Notes under the pieces: generated by a model | What the model was told of the DNA's origin: nothing | Seen by the model: the letters and a program-made list of their open reading frames with translations, nothing else | Databases searched by the model: none | Shown here: positions 52,794 to 62,910 of the stretch, in pieces | How the letters are laid out: each line of letters starts with the position of its first letter | How positions within the stretch are numbered: position 1 is the first letter of the stretch | Made by a program: the position numbers and the translations under genes | NCBI GenBank assembly: GCA_040905265.1 | Contig: JBBDRW010000187.1 | Coordinates: 3,955 to 67,954, forward strand | Reading direction: 5' to 3' | DNA from: JBBDRW01 sp040905265 | GTDB taxonomy: Bacteria; Bacteroidota; Rhodothermia; Balneolales; Balneolaceae | DNA length: 64,000 nucleotides

Positions 52794-55139
52794 TTACCAT
52801 CCGATTCTTCCACGGTTCGGGTCGCGTGAATCCTGACGTATCTCCGGTGCGACAGGCATGACAAATCCCGGTGGCGGTTCGAAGGCTTGGTAACTCCAGG
52901 GCGCTTCCGGGTCATTTTTCACCCTGTTGATGAAGTCGCCTACGATCGGAAGGGCACTTCTCGCGCCTTGTCCGATACTGGACACCAGTCCGACCGGGAA
53001 CCGAACCCGGCGATCTTCACCTCCAACCCAGGAGCCCATCACCATATGGGGGGTCATTGCGATAAACCAGTTGTCGGCACTGTTCTGGGTGGTTCCGGTC
53101 TTGCCTGCGATGTCCTGGGTTACATTGTATCCATTTAGAAGACGTACACCGGTTCCTCTACCCCAGTCACCTCCGTGGATTACCCCCCGCATCATATCAA
53201 CCATGATATAGGCGGTCTCGGGACTGATCACCTCCTGCCGCATTTCGGGGTGGTATTCGACCAGAATGTTTCCCTCCTTGTCTTCTATCCGTGTGATGGC
53301 GATTGGCTCGATGTGAACACCATGATTGGCAAAGGTTGTGTAGGCACTCACCATTTCCAGCAGGGAGCTTTGTGCAGTTCCCAGTGCAATGGAGGGGTAG
53401 GCAGGTTCATTTTCAAGCCTGATACCCAGATTCTGGGCCATCTCTTTGATCTTTCTGGCGGCCGGTTCCAGATCCCGCGTCTGGTTTGTTCCGGGATTGC
53501 CGGCGATTTCAGGAAGAAGTCGAACCGTGACATTGTTCAAACTGCGTGCAAGTCCCTGCCGGAGTGGCACCATCTCGGGTCCGTCCGGTATAGAGGGGTC
53601 CTGTGGTGCCCAGGTGCGGCCGCTCGGCTCGATAAAGCTGATCGGGTACTTTGAAAATGTGTGCCACGGCATATAGCCGTTATCCACTGCTACAGCATAT
53701 ACAAACGGCTTGAAGGTTGAGCCGGTCTGCCGTCTCGACTGGTACACGTGGTCATACTGCCGGGATCCGTAGTTGGAACCGCCAATCCACGCCAGGATGT
53801 TTCCGTTGTTTGGGTCGATGGCGACGAATCCGGCCTCCAGGCGGGTTCTGGCCCGTTTCAGGGAGTCAATATACGCTTCGTCCGCATAGAGGGAGTCGAA
53901 GACTACCGACTCCTGGTTTGTATTGTATTTTGCAAACCCGTTTTTATAGCGGTCCGATTCCCGGATAAACTCGGGCAGATAGCTCGGATACTCCTCCCAG
54001 AGTTTATCCATGTATTCACCCCTGGGGGAGGTCCATTCACCTTCAAAAATTGGCTGCAGAGAGTCAATTTTCGAAGTCAATGCCATCTGTGCGTGGCGCT
54101 GCAGCCTTGAGTCGATCGTGGTATGGACGGTCAGCCCGTCGGCATAGAGGTCATACCCGTTCTCTTCGGTCCACTGTAACACTCTCTGCCGTATGTATTC
54201 GCCGAAATAGCGACTCTCTCGCCCGGATCTGGAGGGTGGTTGATAGTTAAGAGTGATCTCTTCCGAAACCAGGTTCCGGTAAATCTCATCCGGAATGAAT
54301 CCATGCCGGTTCATCTGGTAAAGAACAGTATTTCTCCGGGCCTGCGACCGTTCAGGAAAAATTCTGGGGTTGTACATGTAGACCCCTTTCAATGTACCAA
54401 TCAGGGTAGCCGCTTCTGTAATCGTCAGGTCACGGGAGGGTTTACCATAATGGGTTATTGCAGCGGATTCAATTCCGAAGGCGCTGTTGCTGAACTCTAC
54501 CGTATTCAGATAGAGTTCCATGATTTCATGTTTTGTATAGTTGTGCTCAATCTGAACCGCCGTAATCATCTCCCGGAATTTTCGGGTAATGGAAAACTCA
54601 CGCCCGATTTGTCGGTACAGGTTTCTTGCAAGCTGCTGGCTGATGGTGGAGCCCCCTTGCGGATCTCCCCTGAGAATGTGGTAAGGGATGGCAAGCGTTC
54701 GGATCATATCCATTCCCCAGTGGTTAAAGAAGCGGTGATCCTCTGTGGTGATTAGTGCGTTAATCACATTCGGGGAGATCTCATCAATCGTAACGTAACG
54801 CCGGTCTTCGATGAAGTATCGGTCCAGAACCACCCCGTCCCGGCTCACAACCTCCGATGCTACAGCAGTACGGGGGTTTTCAAGCTCGTCAATGGAGGGA
54901 AGGCCGAGAAACAGATAGATAATATAGCCGGTCAAAAAAACGGCAAGGGTGCCTCCCGCCCCAAGTAGCCCGAGCCGTACGTTGCGGGGGATTCTGTCAA
55001 AGAGGGATCGGTTTCCCTCGGGGGGAGAAGAACTCTCCCGGCTCCCGGCGGAAGCCTGGTTCTGCTCCTCCCGTACTTTTTTGCGGTATTCCGGGTCATT
55101 GAAATACCGCTCTTTGTCAAAATCTGAATGTCTGTTCAT
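52794..55139 (-). CDS. Bifunctional penicillin-binding protein 1A (transglycosylase and transpeptidase)
   Basis: A 781-residue class A PBP starting at ATG 55139. The polar cytoplasmic N-terminus is followed by a membrane helix (about 57-80). The GT51 glycosyltransferase has its catalytic Glu in TTEDHRFFNHWG and the GGSTISQQLARNLY motif. The transpeptidase has the SxxK serine in GSTFKPF (near 473), SLNN, and KTGTTQNSADNW. It polymerises and cross-links peptidoglycan in the periplasm. Its ATG overlaps the stop of the lpxH-like gene in a TGATG arrangement, so translation is coupled. Confidence 0.95.
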   Translation of the reverse strand: MNRHSDFDKERYFNDPEYRKKVREEQNQASAGSRESSSPPEGNRSLFDRIPRNVRLGLLGAGGTLAVFLTGYIIYLFLGLPSIDELENPRTAVASEVVSRDGVVLDRYFIEDRRYVTIDEISPNVINALITTEDHRFFNHWGMDMIRTLAIPYHILRGDPQGGSTISQQLARNLYRQIGREFSITRKFREMITAVQIEHNYTKHEIMELYLNTVEFSNSAFGIESAAITHYGKPSRDLTITEAATLIGTLKGVYMYNPRIFPERSQARRNTVLYQMNRHGFIPDEIYRNLVSEEITLNYQPPSRSGRESRYFGEYIRQRVLQWTEENGYDLYADGLTVHTTIDSRLQRHAQMALTSKIDSLQPIFEGEWTSPRGEYMDKLWEEYPSYLPEFIRESDRYKNGFAKYNTNQESVVFDSLYADEAYIDSLKRARTRLEAGFVAIDPNNGNILAWIGGSNYGSRQYDHVYQSRRQTGSTFKPFVYAVAVDNGYMPWHTFSKYPISFIEPSGRTWAPQDPSIPDGPEMVPLRQGLARSLNNVTVRLLPEIAGNPGTNQTRDLEPAARKIKEMAQNLGIRLENEPAYPSIALGTAQSSLLEMVSAYTTFANHGVHIEPIAITRIEDKEGNILVEYHPEMRQEVISPETAYIMVDMMRGVIHGGDWGRGTGVRLLNGYNVTQDIAGKTGTTQNSADNWFIAMTPHMVMGSWVGGEDRRVRFPVGLVSSIGQGARSALPIVGDFINRVKNDPEAPWSYQAFEPPPGFVMPVAPEIRQDSRDPNRGRIGW

Positions 55140-55921
55140 CAATGATTGGTTCTTGTCAGCTCAGGATGGCGTGTTTTACCAGCCGGCAGGAGCTGTCGGT
55201 TTTCACTGTCCCATGTAACGAGTTCAAATACCCCATTCGTATGCAATGCAGCTGTTCGATCTTCGGAAAATGTACCTACATTTATATAGGTTCCGAAATC
55301 AAATGTTTCCACTCTTGGAACATGATCATGCCCGGATAGTATCAGGTCGGCTCTGCCCGAAGCGAGAAACTCCTTCGCCCATCGGTTCAGCCTGGATGGA
55401 TCCGGGTGCGACTTCCAGCGGCTGAATCGGGAAAAATATTTCATCAGAAACAGCCCGCCCGCCGGTGTTGTCAGGTTCTGAAAGAATGTAACAAACCAGC
55501 TGCTTCTTATCAGGCGGTGCAAGAGGGGTCTTTTTAGCCTGAATTCGGATGAGGCAAGCCCGTCTCCATGCAGCAGGAACACAAGGCTTCCCTCAAGGTT
55601 CAGAATCCGGAACTCCGGTTCAACATCGAATCCGGCAGTTGCAAAAGCTTCACGCGTCCAGTTGTCGTGGTTGCCGGTAATAAAAAGGGTCGCAGGGTTG
55701 TCTCTGTGGTACTCCTCAAATCGCTTCAGAATCTGCTTCCCGATTTCCGGGAAATCGCCGGGATACTCCATCCAGTAATCAAAAAGATCTCCGAGTATAT
55801 GGATCCGCACGTGGTGCTTTTCACAGTAATCAAGAAGGGAGAAGAGATCCGATTTGATCTGCTGGTCGGTCTCTTCGTCATGTGCTCCGTAATGCAGGTC
55901 TGAAAGAAAGATATCGGGCAT
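55139..55921 (-). CDS. lpxH: UDP-2,3-diacylglucosamine diphosphatase (LpxH-like)
   Basis: A 260-residue metallophosphoesterase. Metal ligands are seen in SDLH (D8, H10), GDLFDYW (D45), GNHD (83-86), HGDG (118-121) and GHDH (197-200). The FDYW and RRP-like segments match LpxH-type lipid A enzymes, which cleave UDP-diacylglucosamine to lipid X. It follows the polyprenyl synthase gene by 15 nt and overlaps the PBP1A gene, placing an envelope-synthesis trio in one operon. Confidence 0.85.
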   Translation of the reverse strand: MPDIFLSDLHYGAHDEETDQQIKSDLFSLLDYCEKHHVRIHILGDLFDYWMEYPGDFPEIGKQILKRFEEYHRDNPATLFITGNHDNWTREAFATAGFDVEPEFRILNLEGSLVFLLHGDGLASSEFRLKRPLLHRLIRSSWFVTFFQNLTTPAGGLFLMKYFSRFSRWKSHPDPSRLNRWAKEFLASGRADLILSGHDHVPRVETFDFGTYINVGTFSEDRTAALHTNGVFELVTWDSENRQLLPAGKTRHPELTRTNH

Positions 55922-55936
55922 AACAGTGTGTTCTCA

Positions 55937-56953
55937 TCACTTCTTTCGGGTAATGATATAGTGAACCAGTGCTTCAAACTCACGGTACCCTTCGTTGACG
56001 GGAAGTTGACGCAGTTCCTGAAGTGCTTCTTCTGCGTAGTGAGTCATCGCCTTCCGGGATTCAGCCATTCCGTCATTATCGTGTACAAATGAGACAATCT
56101 TTTCGATATCGGCAGGAGACTTTTTCCGCTTCATCATCAGGCTTCTGATGTAAATCTGTTCAGTGGTTTTACTTTTTGCAAGTGCCTTGATCAGAGGAAG
56201 AGTCATCTTCCGCTCTTTGATATCATTTCGAGTCGGTTTTCCGATATCTTCGAGGCCATAGTCGAACAGGTCATCCTTGATCTGAAAAGCGATGCCAATC
56301 TTCATTCCTACATCATACATCCGGTTGTGTACCATCTCGTCTCCGGAGGTAGAGACAGCACCGCATTTGCAGCAAGCGGCGATCAGGCTGGCTGTTTTTT
56401 CAGAAATGATCTGATAATAGCGCTCCTCGGTCATATTAAAGAGCCGGGAGGTTTTCAGTTGCCGAAGTTCACCTTCGCTCATCTTGTTCACGGCATCAGA
56501 CAGGACATGAAGCAGTTCATACTCCTTGTAGTCCAGTGCAATCAGCAGCCCCTTGGAGAGAAGGAAATCACCAAGTAGTACCCCGGCTTTGTTTCGCCAG
56601 AGCTTGTTTACACTCAGAAAACCCCGTCTCTTGTCCGCCTCATCAACCACATCATCATGAATCAGGGTAGCCGTATGGAGGAGTTCAATCATTGTGGCTG
56701 CCACATAACTTCTCTGGTCTATATCTCCAAACATACGGGCAGACATAAAGACCAGAGTCGGCCGTATCTCTTTCCCTTTCTGGCGCAAAAGGTACTGAAT
56801 GATTTTATCAAGCAGATAGACATCTGTACTTACAGAGTCCCTGAAGAACTTTCGGAATTCAGAAATACTGGATTGAATAGGGCTGACGATATCGGAAAGT
56901 TGGGAGGCTTTGTCCGTTTTTGTTCCCAATATTTTGACTGCCGGGTCACCCAT
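55937..56953 (-). CDS. Long-chain polyprenyl diphosphate synthase
   Basis: A 338-residue trans-prenyltransferase with GKEIRP (60-65), the first aspartate-rich motif DDVVD (100-104), and the second DDLFD (227-231) after GIAFQIK. The spacing and length fit an octaprenyl or solanesyl synthase (IspB) for quinone side chains rather than a short-chain enzyme. It adds isopentenyl units to an allylic primer. It heads the operon with lpxH and PBP1A. Confidence 0.9.
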   Translation of the reverse strand: MGDPAVKILGTKTDKASQLSDIVSPIQSSISEFRKFFRDSVSTDVYLLDKIIQYLLRQKGKEIRPTLVFMSARMFGDIDQRSYVAATMIELLHTATLIHDDVVDEADKRRGFLSVNKLWRNKAGVLLGDFLLSKGLLIALDYKEYELLHVLSDAVNKMSEGELRQLKTSRLFNMTEERYYQIISEKTASLIAACCKCGAVSTSGDEMVHNRMYDVGMKIGIAFQIKDDLFDYGLEDIGKPTRNDIKERKMTLPLIKALAKSKTTEQIYIRSLMMKRKKSPADIEKIVSFVHDNDGMAESRKAMTHYAEEALQELRQLPVNEGYREFEALVHYIITRKK

Positions 56954-57098
56954 TTTTTAAAATGAAATTGGTTAAGCCTTAACGATCACGCAAAGTTAAT
57001 GAATAATCAGATTAAATATTTGCAGAAAGCCGCAGGGCTATTTAGCTTTAAAAATTCTGAAACATACGAAAACAGACAATCAAAATAAGAGAACGGAT

Positions 57099-58067
57099 TT
57101 GAAAACGATAGGAGTACTAACCAGCGGAGGGGATTCACCAGGAATGAATGCAGCAGTACGGGCAGTTGCGCGTACCGCATTCTCGTTAGATTTAACCGTA
57201 AAGGGGATATCCAGAGGTTACAACGGATTGATGAGCGGTGAGATTGTGGTACTTGAAAGGACCTCGGTTTCTCAAATTATACAACGGGGCGGCACAATTC
57301 TCAAAACAGCACGTTCTGAAGAGTTTCGAACGGTTGAAGGGCGTAAAAAAGCTGCTAAAATTTTGAAAAAGCATGGGATAGACGCACTTGTTGTGATCGG
57401 AGGTGACGGCTCGTTTACAGGAGCCTACCATCTCTCCAAAGAGCACGACATCAATGTTGTAGGTATCCCGGCAACGATTGACAACGATTTGATCGGTACG
57501 GATGAGACGATCGGGTACGATACGGCTCTCAATACTGCCATGGAGGCACTGGATAAAATCAGGGACACGGCAGATGCTCATGACCGTCTCTTTCTTGTGG
57601 AAGTGATGGGCCGGGATGCCGGTTTTATCGCTCTCGAAACAGGCATAGCAAGTGGAGCAGAACTGATACTTCTGCCGGAGTCGATTACAAAAGTTGCGGA
57701 AGTTCGCACCTCTCTGAAAAATGTTTTGAAAGAGCAGCGCCGCAGCAGCCTTGTTGTCATTGCTGAAGGTGATGAAACCGGTGGCGCCCTTACACTTGCA
57801 GATCAGATTAAAGACGATTTCAAACAGTATGAATTGAGGGTCTGTATTCTAGGACATACCCAGCGGGGGGGGAACCCCACAGCACGGGACCGGGTATTGG
57901 CAAGCCGGCTTGGGAGTGCTGCAGTAAAGGTGCTCACCGAAGGTCACGACCGGGTTATGGTCGGTATTGTGAACAACGCAATTAAATTGACACCTTTGAA
58001 AATGGCCTGGTCAAAGAAAAAGGATATTAGCCTGGAGATGCTTGATCTATATAAATTACTCCGATAA
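57099..58067 (+). CDS. pfkA: ATP-dependent 6-phosphofructokinase
   Basis: A 322-residue PfkA. The start is TTG 57099, giving KTIGVLTSGGDSPGMNAAVRAV exactly as in the family. GGDGS (101-105) with Gly at 104 marks ATP rather than pyrophosphate use, and catalytic D128 is in ATIDNDLIGTD. It phosphorylates fructose 6-phosphate, the committed step of glycolysis. pgi follows 12 nt downstream, linking two adjacent steps. Confidence 0.95.
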   Translation: MKTIGVLTSGGDSPGMNAAVRAVARTAFSLDLTVKGISRGYNGLMSGEIVVLERTSVSQIIQRGGTILKTARSEEFRTVEGRKKAAKILKKHGIDALVVIGGDGSFTGAYHLSKEHDINVVGIPATIDNDLIGTDETIGYDTALNTAMEALDKIRDTADAHDRLFLVEVMGRDAGFIALETGIASGAELILLPESITKVAEVRTSLKNVLKEQRRSSLVVIAEGDETGGALTLADQIKDDFKQYELRVCILGHTQRGGNPTARDRVLASRLGSAAVKVLTEGHDRVMVGIVNNAIKLTPLKMAWSKKKDISLEMLDLYKLLR

Positions 58068-58079
58068 CAAAATTTTAGG

Positions 58080-59375
58080 ATGATAGTAGCAAATACAGAC
58101 GGCGCAAAACAGTTTATTACCAATACAGAAGAATTCAAAAGAGTAAAGAGTCGGGCAGAGGTCGCTTACCAGCAGGTACTGGCAGAGAAGGGGCTTGGAA
58201 GTGAGTGGCTTGGATGGAGAAGAATTCTCCGAAATCCGGACAAAGAGTCTCTTGAACATGTTGAATCCAAAGCCTCCCGGATTCGTGAGGAGGCCGATCT
58301 GTTTATTTCATGCGGAATTGGCGGGTCCTACCTCGGTGCCAGGGCGGTTATTGAGGCTCTGTCATCGCCCTTCAGGGACGAAGGGCCTGAGATTCTTTTT
58401 GCCGGCCATCATTTAGGCGGCAACTATCTGGAGAAACTTACAGAGTACCTGGAGAAACCAAAAGCGGATGGCACTGCCAAAAGTGTCTACCTGAATGTGA
58501 TCTCCAAATCGGGTTCAACTCTGGAGACTGCATTGGCTTTTCGTGTCCTCCGAAAATGGATGCACCGTACCTATGGTGCAAATGCAGCAGATCGAATCGT
58601 TGTAACAACCGGGCCTCACGGAGGAGTTCTTAACAAGATGGCCGAAACGTATGGATACGACAAATTTGTAATTCCGGATGATGTTGGAGGAAGGTTTTCC
58701 GTATTGACTCCGGTCGGCCTTTTACCGGTTGCTGTTGCAGGGATCAATATCAGAGAGCTTCTGTATGGGGCTGTAAATAAATTTCTGGAGTGTGAAGAGT
58801 CTGCAGATGATATACTTGAGTATGCTTCTCTGAGATGTGCGTTTCAGGAGAGCGGTAAAGTACTGGATGTAATCGGTTCGTTTGACCCCGAACTGAGAGC
58901 CTTTACAGGCTGGATACAGCAGCTATTAGGGGAGAGCGAGGGGAAAGAGGGGAAAGGAATGTTTCCGGTATCCGCATCTTACTCTACAGACCTGCACAGT
59001 ATCGGCCAGATGATACAGCAGGGGAAAAGAAACATGATCGAGACCTTTATGGTCGTCCATAATCCGATCACCGGGTACCAGGTGACCGGAAACGGAGAAG
59101 AGATCGACGGCCTCGATTATCTGTCCGGAAAATCGTTTCACGAAATTAACAGCAATGCGCTGGATGGTACAATTGAAGCACATATCGAAGGTGGGGTTCC
59201 GGTATTTCAGATTGTTATTGAGGCGTTGGATGCCAGGAACCTTGGTGAACTGATCTACTTTTACGAATTGTTCACAGCCATTTATGTATACATGTTAAAT
59301 GTTAATCCGTTCAATCAGCCGGGTGTAGAAGACTATAAGAAAGCGATGTTCAGAAAACTAGGGAAGGAGGGGTAG
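58080..59375 (+). CDS. pgi: Glucose-6-phosphate isomerase
   Basis: A 431-residue PGI of the shorter Gram-positive-like type. CGIGGSYLGARAVIEAL, ISKSGSTLETALAFRVLRKW, VGGRFSVLTPVGLLPVAVAGINI and the C-terminal NQPGVEDYKKAMF are the family signatures. It interconverts glucose 6-phosphate and fructose 6-phosphate. It sits between pfkA and a deoxynucleoside kinase gene, with 12- and 4-nt spacings. Confidence 0.95.
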   Translation: MIVANTDGAKQFITNTEEFKRVKSRAEVAYQQVLAEKGLGSEWLGWRRILRNPDKESLEHVESKASRIREEADLFISCGIGGSYLGARAVIEALSSPFRDEGPEILFAGHHLGGNYLEKLTEYLEKPKADGTAKSVYLNVISKSGSTLETALAFRVLRKWMHRTYGANAADRIVVTTGPHGGVLNKMAETYGYDKFVIPDDVGGRFSVLTPVGLLPVAVAGINIRELLYGAVNKFLECEESADDILEYASLRCAFQESGKVLDVIGSFDPELRAFTGWIQQLLGESEGKEGKGMFPVSASYSTDLHSIGQMIQQGKRNMIETFMVVHNPITGYQVTGNGEEIDGLDYLSGKSFHEINSNALDGTIEAHIEGGVPVFQIVIEALDARNLGELIYFYELFTAIYVYMLNVNPFNQPGVEDYKKAMFRKLGKEG

Positions 59376-59379
59376 GACT

Positions 59380-60024
59380 ATGATGGAGGAATCTGACCCC
59401 GAAACATTCAAATATCTTGCTGTTGCCGGAAATATAGGTGCCGGGAAATCCTCATTAACCCATCTCCTGTCCGGCCATTTCAAATGGCAGCCATTCTACG
59501 AATCGGTTGACAACAATCCCTACCTCGCCGATTTTTATGAAGATATGCGCAGATGGAGTTTTAATCTGCAGGTCTATTTTCTCTCGAGCCGATTCAGGCG
59601 GCAGAATGAAATTCTGGGCCAAAAAAACAACCTGGTACAGGATCGGACAATTTACGAAGATGCCGAGATTTTTGCCCGAAATCTGCATGATATGGGGCTG
59701 ATGAGTGATCGGGATTATAAAAATTATCAGGCGCTTTACAAGGAGATGCTTGCCTATCTGCAACACCCTGACCTGTTGGTTTATTTGAAAGCGGATGTAC
59801 CGACTCTTGTTCGGCAGATTCAACAGCGTGGGCGGGAGTATGAAATCACGATCCGGATAGACTATCTTGAGCGGTTGAATCGACTTTATGAGGAGTGGAT
59901 TCACCAGTATCCGTATGAAAAGTTGATTATTGATACGGATGATCTCGACTATGTGAACGACAAAGAGGATCTGGGCAGAGTAATCAGCCTGATTGAGCAG
60001 CGGCTCTACGGGTTATTCCGGTAG
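59380..60024 (+). CDS. Deoxynucleoside kinase (dGK/dAK type)
   Basis: A 214-residue P-loop kinase. Walker A is in GNIGAGKSS (17-25), followed by the substrate-site segment FYESVDNNPYLADFYEDMRRWSFNLQVYFLSSRF and the DRTIYEDAEIF (DRS-like) motif. The lid region is QRGREYEITIRIDYLERL. It phosphorylates deoxyadenosine or deoxyguanosine for salvage. Two ATGs in tandem-like position (59380, 59383) could start it; an AGGAGGGG sits upstream. Confidence 0.9.
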   Translation: MMEESDPETFKYLAVAGNIGAGKSSLTHLLSGHFKWQPFYESVDNNPYLADFYEDMRRWSFNLQVYFLSSRFRRQNEILGQKNNLVQDRTIYEDAEIFARNLHDMGLMSDRDYKNYQALYKEMLAYLQHPDLLVYLKADVPTLVRQIQQRGREYEITIRIDYLERLNRLYEEWIHQYPYEKLIIDTDDLDYVNDKEDLGRVISLIEQRLYGLFR

Positions 60025-60124
60025 AGTGTATTTCCTGAAGATTCCTGAAGTTGCTGTTTCTGATTCACAGACTGTCTGTTCAGAATGATTCCATCATTGA
60101 TTTAGAACGTTTTAGTTCCTAATT

Positions 60125-60658
60125 TTGGAAGCTATCGTGATTGATTCAAAACTTACATTCAAAATCCAGGAAATTCCGGATGGGCAGAGTCATCGGGAAA
60201 TTGTTCTGGGAGACGACGAACTGGAGGTTGGGGAGCTGAATATAACCAGTGCAACCGTCGGGATCGATTTTTTGAAAACATCCTATTTCATCAAGGTGGA
60301 TTTCAGTGTAGAGGCCGGTGTTTGGCTTCGATGTGACCGTTCGTTGGAGGAGTTTGAACAATCTGTTACGGGTCGATTTCAGGTCATATTTCAACCGGAT
60401 GCAGATGAAACGGATCTAGAATCGGAGACAGACAGATGCATTGTGAAACCATTTAATGTTCATGAACTGACACTAAGCATCGATTCTGAAGTACGAGATA
60501 CCATACTCCTTGAACTTCCATCCAGGAATTTACATCCGAAGTTTTATGATTCGGATGGAAAGCTACTGGAGTTTGAGACCAGAACGTTTGGGGAGGGCCG
60601 TAAGAATCGGGAAGATTCCATCGATCCACGATGGGAAGCTTTAAAAAAATTAAACTAA
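60125..60658 (+). CDS. yceD: YceD/DUF177 family protein
   Basis: A 177-residue DUF177 protein starting at TTG 60125; a GTG at 60137 is possible. The sequence VWLRCDRSLEEFEQSVTGRFQVIFQPD is typical, though the usual second Cys is not obvious. YceD proteins are linked to 23S rRNA and ribosome maturation and nearly always precede rpmF, as here (39 nt). Confidence 0.85.
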   Translation: MEAIVIDSKLTFKIQEIPDGQSHREIVLGDDELEVGELNITSATVGIDFLKTSYFIKVDFSVEAGVWLRCDRSLEEFEQSVTGRFQVIFQPDADETDLESETDRCIVKPFNVHELTLSIDSEVRDTILLELPSRNLHPKFYDSDGKLLEFETRTFGEGRKNREDSIDPRWEALKKLN

Positions 60659-60696
60659 GTCGACTGACTGAATACTAAATAGCGGAAAACGGATCT

Positions 60697-60876
60697 ATGG
60701 CACATCCAAAAAGAAAGACATCAAAATCCCGGCGAGACAAACGCCGGTCCCATCACAAGGTAAATGAGGTGGCACTGGTTGAGTGTCCGAATTGTAATGC
60801 ACTGCACAGATATCATCACGCCTGTATGGAGTGTGGTTATTATCGCGGCCGACAGGTACTGAATACAACCAAATAA
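60697..60876 (+). CDS. rpmF: 50S ribosomal protein L32
   Basis: A 59-residue protein beginning MAHPKRKTSKSRRDKRRSHH, followed by a zinc ribbon with CPNC and CMEC. This is a complete, typical L32. It sits between yceD and plsX in the classic order, 15 nt before plsX. Confidence 0.96.
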   Translation: MAHPKRKTSKSRRDKRRSHHKVNEVALVECPNCNALHRYHHACMECGYYRGRQVLNTTK

Positions 60877-60891
60877 CCCAACGCTCATCCA

Positions 60892-61890
60892 ATGGTTATT
60901 GCTGTAGATGCGGCAGGTGGTGATTTTTATCCGAATAATCCGGTTTTGGGAGCTTTGGAAGCTATCTCCGAAAAACCGGATCTTCAGATATTGCTGGTCG
61001 GTGATGAATCATCGATTCGGGACCATTTGTCAACAGCGAAAGCAGATATTGACCGGATAGGTATTTTACACGCTTCCGAAGTGATCGCTATGGATGAATC
61101 TCCCTCGTCAGCGGTCAAGAACAAACAACAATCCTCCATTGTACTGGGATTGGGAGCACACAAGAGAGGGGAGTGCCAGGCGTTTGTGAGTGCCGGTAAT
61201 ACCGGTGCACTTCTGGCTGCATCCGTCTTCATTTTAGGAAAGCTCAATGGTGTACAGCGCCCAACCATCGCTGCTAACTTTCCGACAATGAAGGGGCCCA
61301 GGCTGCTGCTGGATGCCGGTGCAAACCTTGAGTTAAAGCCGGAAACCTTTCTGCAATTCGCCAAAATGGGGACGATTTATGCCCGTGAAGTATTGGGTGT
61401 GACGGACCCCTCGGTTGGACTTCTGAATGTCGGAGAGGAGCCTGAAAAGGGGACCGAACTGCTGAAAGAAGCTTTTAGTGAACTCTCCGTCCTCTCTAAC
61501 TTTAAAGGAAATATTGAAGGCAGGGATATATTCTCAGCCGGAGTCGACGTCTTTCTGTGTGACGGGTATCTCGGCAATGTAATTCTGAAAATGGGGGAAT
61601 CGATACCGGCTATTCTTGAGTTTGCAGTCGGGAAGACGATGCAGGAGATGAAACTTACTTCTGTCGAGAAACAGATGGTAATCCAGGTACTCGAGCGATC
61701 ATTGAAGGGATTTAATTATGAGCACATAGGCGGCGTACCTTTCCTCGGGGTGAACGGGGTGAGTATGGTTGGCCATGGCGGCAGTTCTCCGGCAGCTATC
61801 AAAAATATGATTCTAAACGCCGCACAGTGTGTCGAGATGGATGTTAACAGGAAGATCGTTACGTCTCTGACAACCATCGATGCAGTTTGA
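60892..61890 (+). CDS. plsX: Phosphate acyltransferase PlsX
   Basis: A 332-residue PlsX. It begins MVIAVDAAGGDFYPNNPVLGA, with FVSAGNTGALLAASVFILGKL, a GNVILKMGES segment and YEHIGGVPFLGVNGVSMVGHGGSS near the end. It converts acyl-ACP to acyl phosphate for phospholipid synthesis. It is in the yceD-rpmF-plsX-fabH-fabD-fabG cluster. Confidence 0.96.
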   Translation: MVIAVDAAGGDFYPNNPVLGALEAISEKPDLQILLVGDESSIRDHLSTAKADIDRIGILHASEVIAMDESPSSAVKNKQQSSIVLGLGAHKRGECQAFVSAGNTGALLAASVFILGKLNGVQRPTIAANFPTMKGPRLLLDAGANLELKPETFLQFAKMGTIYAREVLGVTDPSVGLLNVGEEPEKGTELLKEAFSELSVLSNFKGNIEGRDIFSAGVDVFLCDGYLGNVILKMGESIPAILEFAVGKTMQEMKLTSVEKQMVIQVLERSLKGFNYEHIGGVPFLGVNGVSMVGHGGSSPAAIKNMILNAAQCVEMDVNRKIVTSLTTIDAV

Positions 61891-61899
61891 ACGAACTCT

Positions 61900-62892
61900 A
61901 TGATATTGAAAAAAGCAAAAATCAGTTCTGTCGGGCATTTTCTGCCTGACCATATTTTGACGAATCAGGATCTGGAAAAATTGGTCGAGACCAATGATGA
62001 GTGGATCAGGACAAGAACCGGAATCCGGGAGCGGAGAATTTTGAATGATCCTGACAAGGCAACCTCTTATATGGCTTCAAAAGCTGCAGAAGAGGCGCTT
62101 CAGCGTGCGGGAGTCAAGGCAGAGGAAGTGGATGCCATCATTGTTGCAACCGTTACACCGGATTTTATTTTTCCGGCTACCGCCTGTCTGGTTCAGAAGA
62201 ACATCGGTGCCCAAAAGGCATTTGGCTATGACCTTTCGGCAGCCTGTTCAGGTTTTTTGTTTGCCCTCTCGGATGGAGCGATGATGATTGAGTCGGGGCG
62301 GTACGAAAAGGTACTTGTGATTGGAGCTGACAAAATGAGTGCCATTGTCGATTATACAGATCGAACTACCTGTATCCTCTTTGGAGATGGAGCAGGCGCT
62401 GTCCTTCTGGAAGCGACGGAAGATGGAACCGGAATTCTCGACTTTGTACAACATACTGAAGGTGACGATCAGGGATGTCTGTTTCAGGAGGCGGGCGGCA
62501 GCCGGAATCCCTCCTCGGCAGAGACGGTTCAAAAAAAGTTGCACTATATCAGGCAGGAGGGCAGGACTGTATTCAAAAAGGCTACCGAGAGGATGGCGGC
62601 TGCCACCCTGGAGATCATGGAGCGTAACGATCTGAGTTCAGATGATATCTCCTGGCTTGTGCCCCACCAGGCTAACCTGCGAATTATCCACGCTACGGCC
62701 AATAGAATGGGCTTGTCACAGGACAAGGTGATGATTAATATTGAGAAATATGGAAATACAACTGCAGCAACGATTCCACTCTGTCTTTACGATTGGCAGG
62801 AGCGGCTGAAGAAAGGTGACAATCTTGTTCTTGCGGCATTTGGTGGCGGATTTACATGGGGAGCTACCTATTTGAAATGGAGTATCGCGTAA
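61900..62892 (+). CDS. fabH: 3-oxoacyl-ACP synthase III
   Basis: A 330-residue KAS III with the Cys-His-Asn triad C116 (LSAACSGFLFAL), H256 (VPHQANLRII) and N286 (EKYGNTTAATIPL). It starts fatty-acid synthesis by condensing acetyl-CoA with malonyl-ACP. It is 9 nt after plsX and 18 nt before fabD. Confidence 0.97.
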   Translation: MILKKAKISSVGHFLPDHILTNQDLEKLVETNDEWIRTRTGIRERRILNDPDKATSYMASKAAEEALQRAGVKAEEVDAIIVATVTPDFIFPATACLVQKNIGAQKAFGYDLSAACSGFLFALSDGAMMIESGRYEKVLVIGADKMSAIVDYTDRTTCILFGDGAGAVLLEATEDGTGILDFVQHTEGDDQGCLFQEAGGSRNPSSAETVQKKLHYIRQEGRTVFKKATERMAAATLEIMERNDLSSDDISWLVPHQANLRIIHATANRMGLSQDKVMINIEKYGNTTAATIPLCLYDWQERLKKGDNLVLAAFGGGFTWGATYLKWSIA

Positions 62893-62910
62893 CAATTCAG
62901 GAGCAGTACA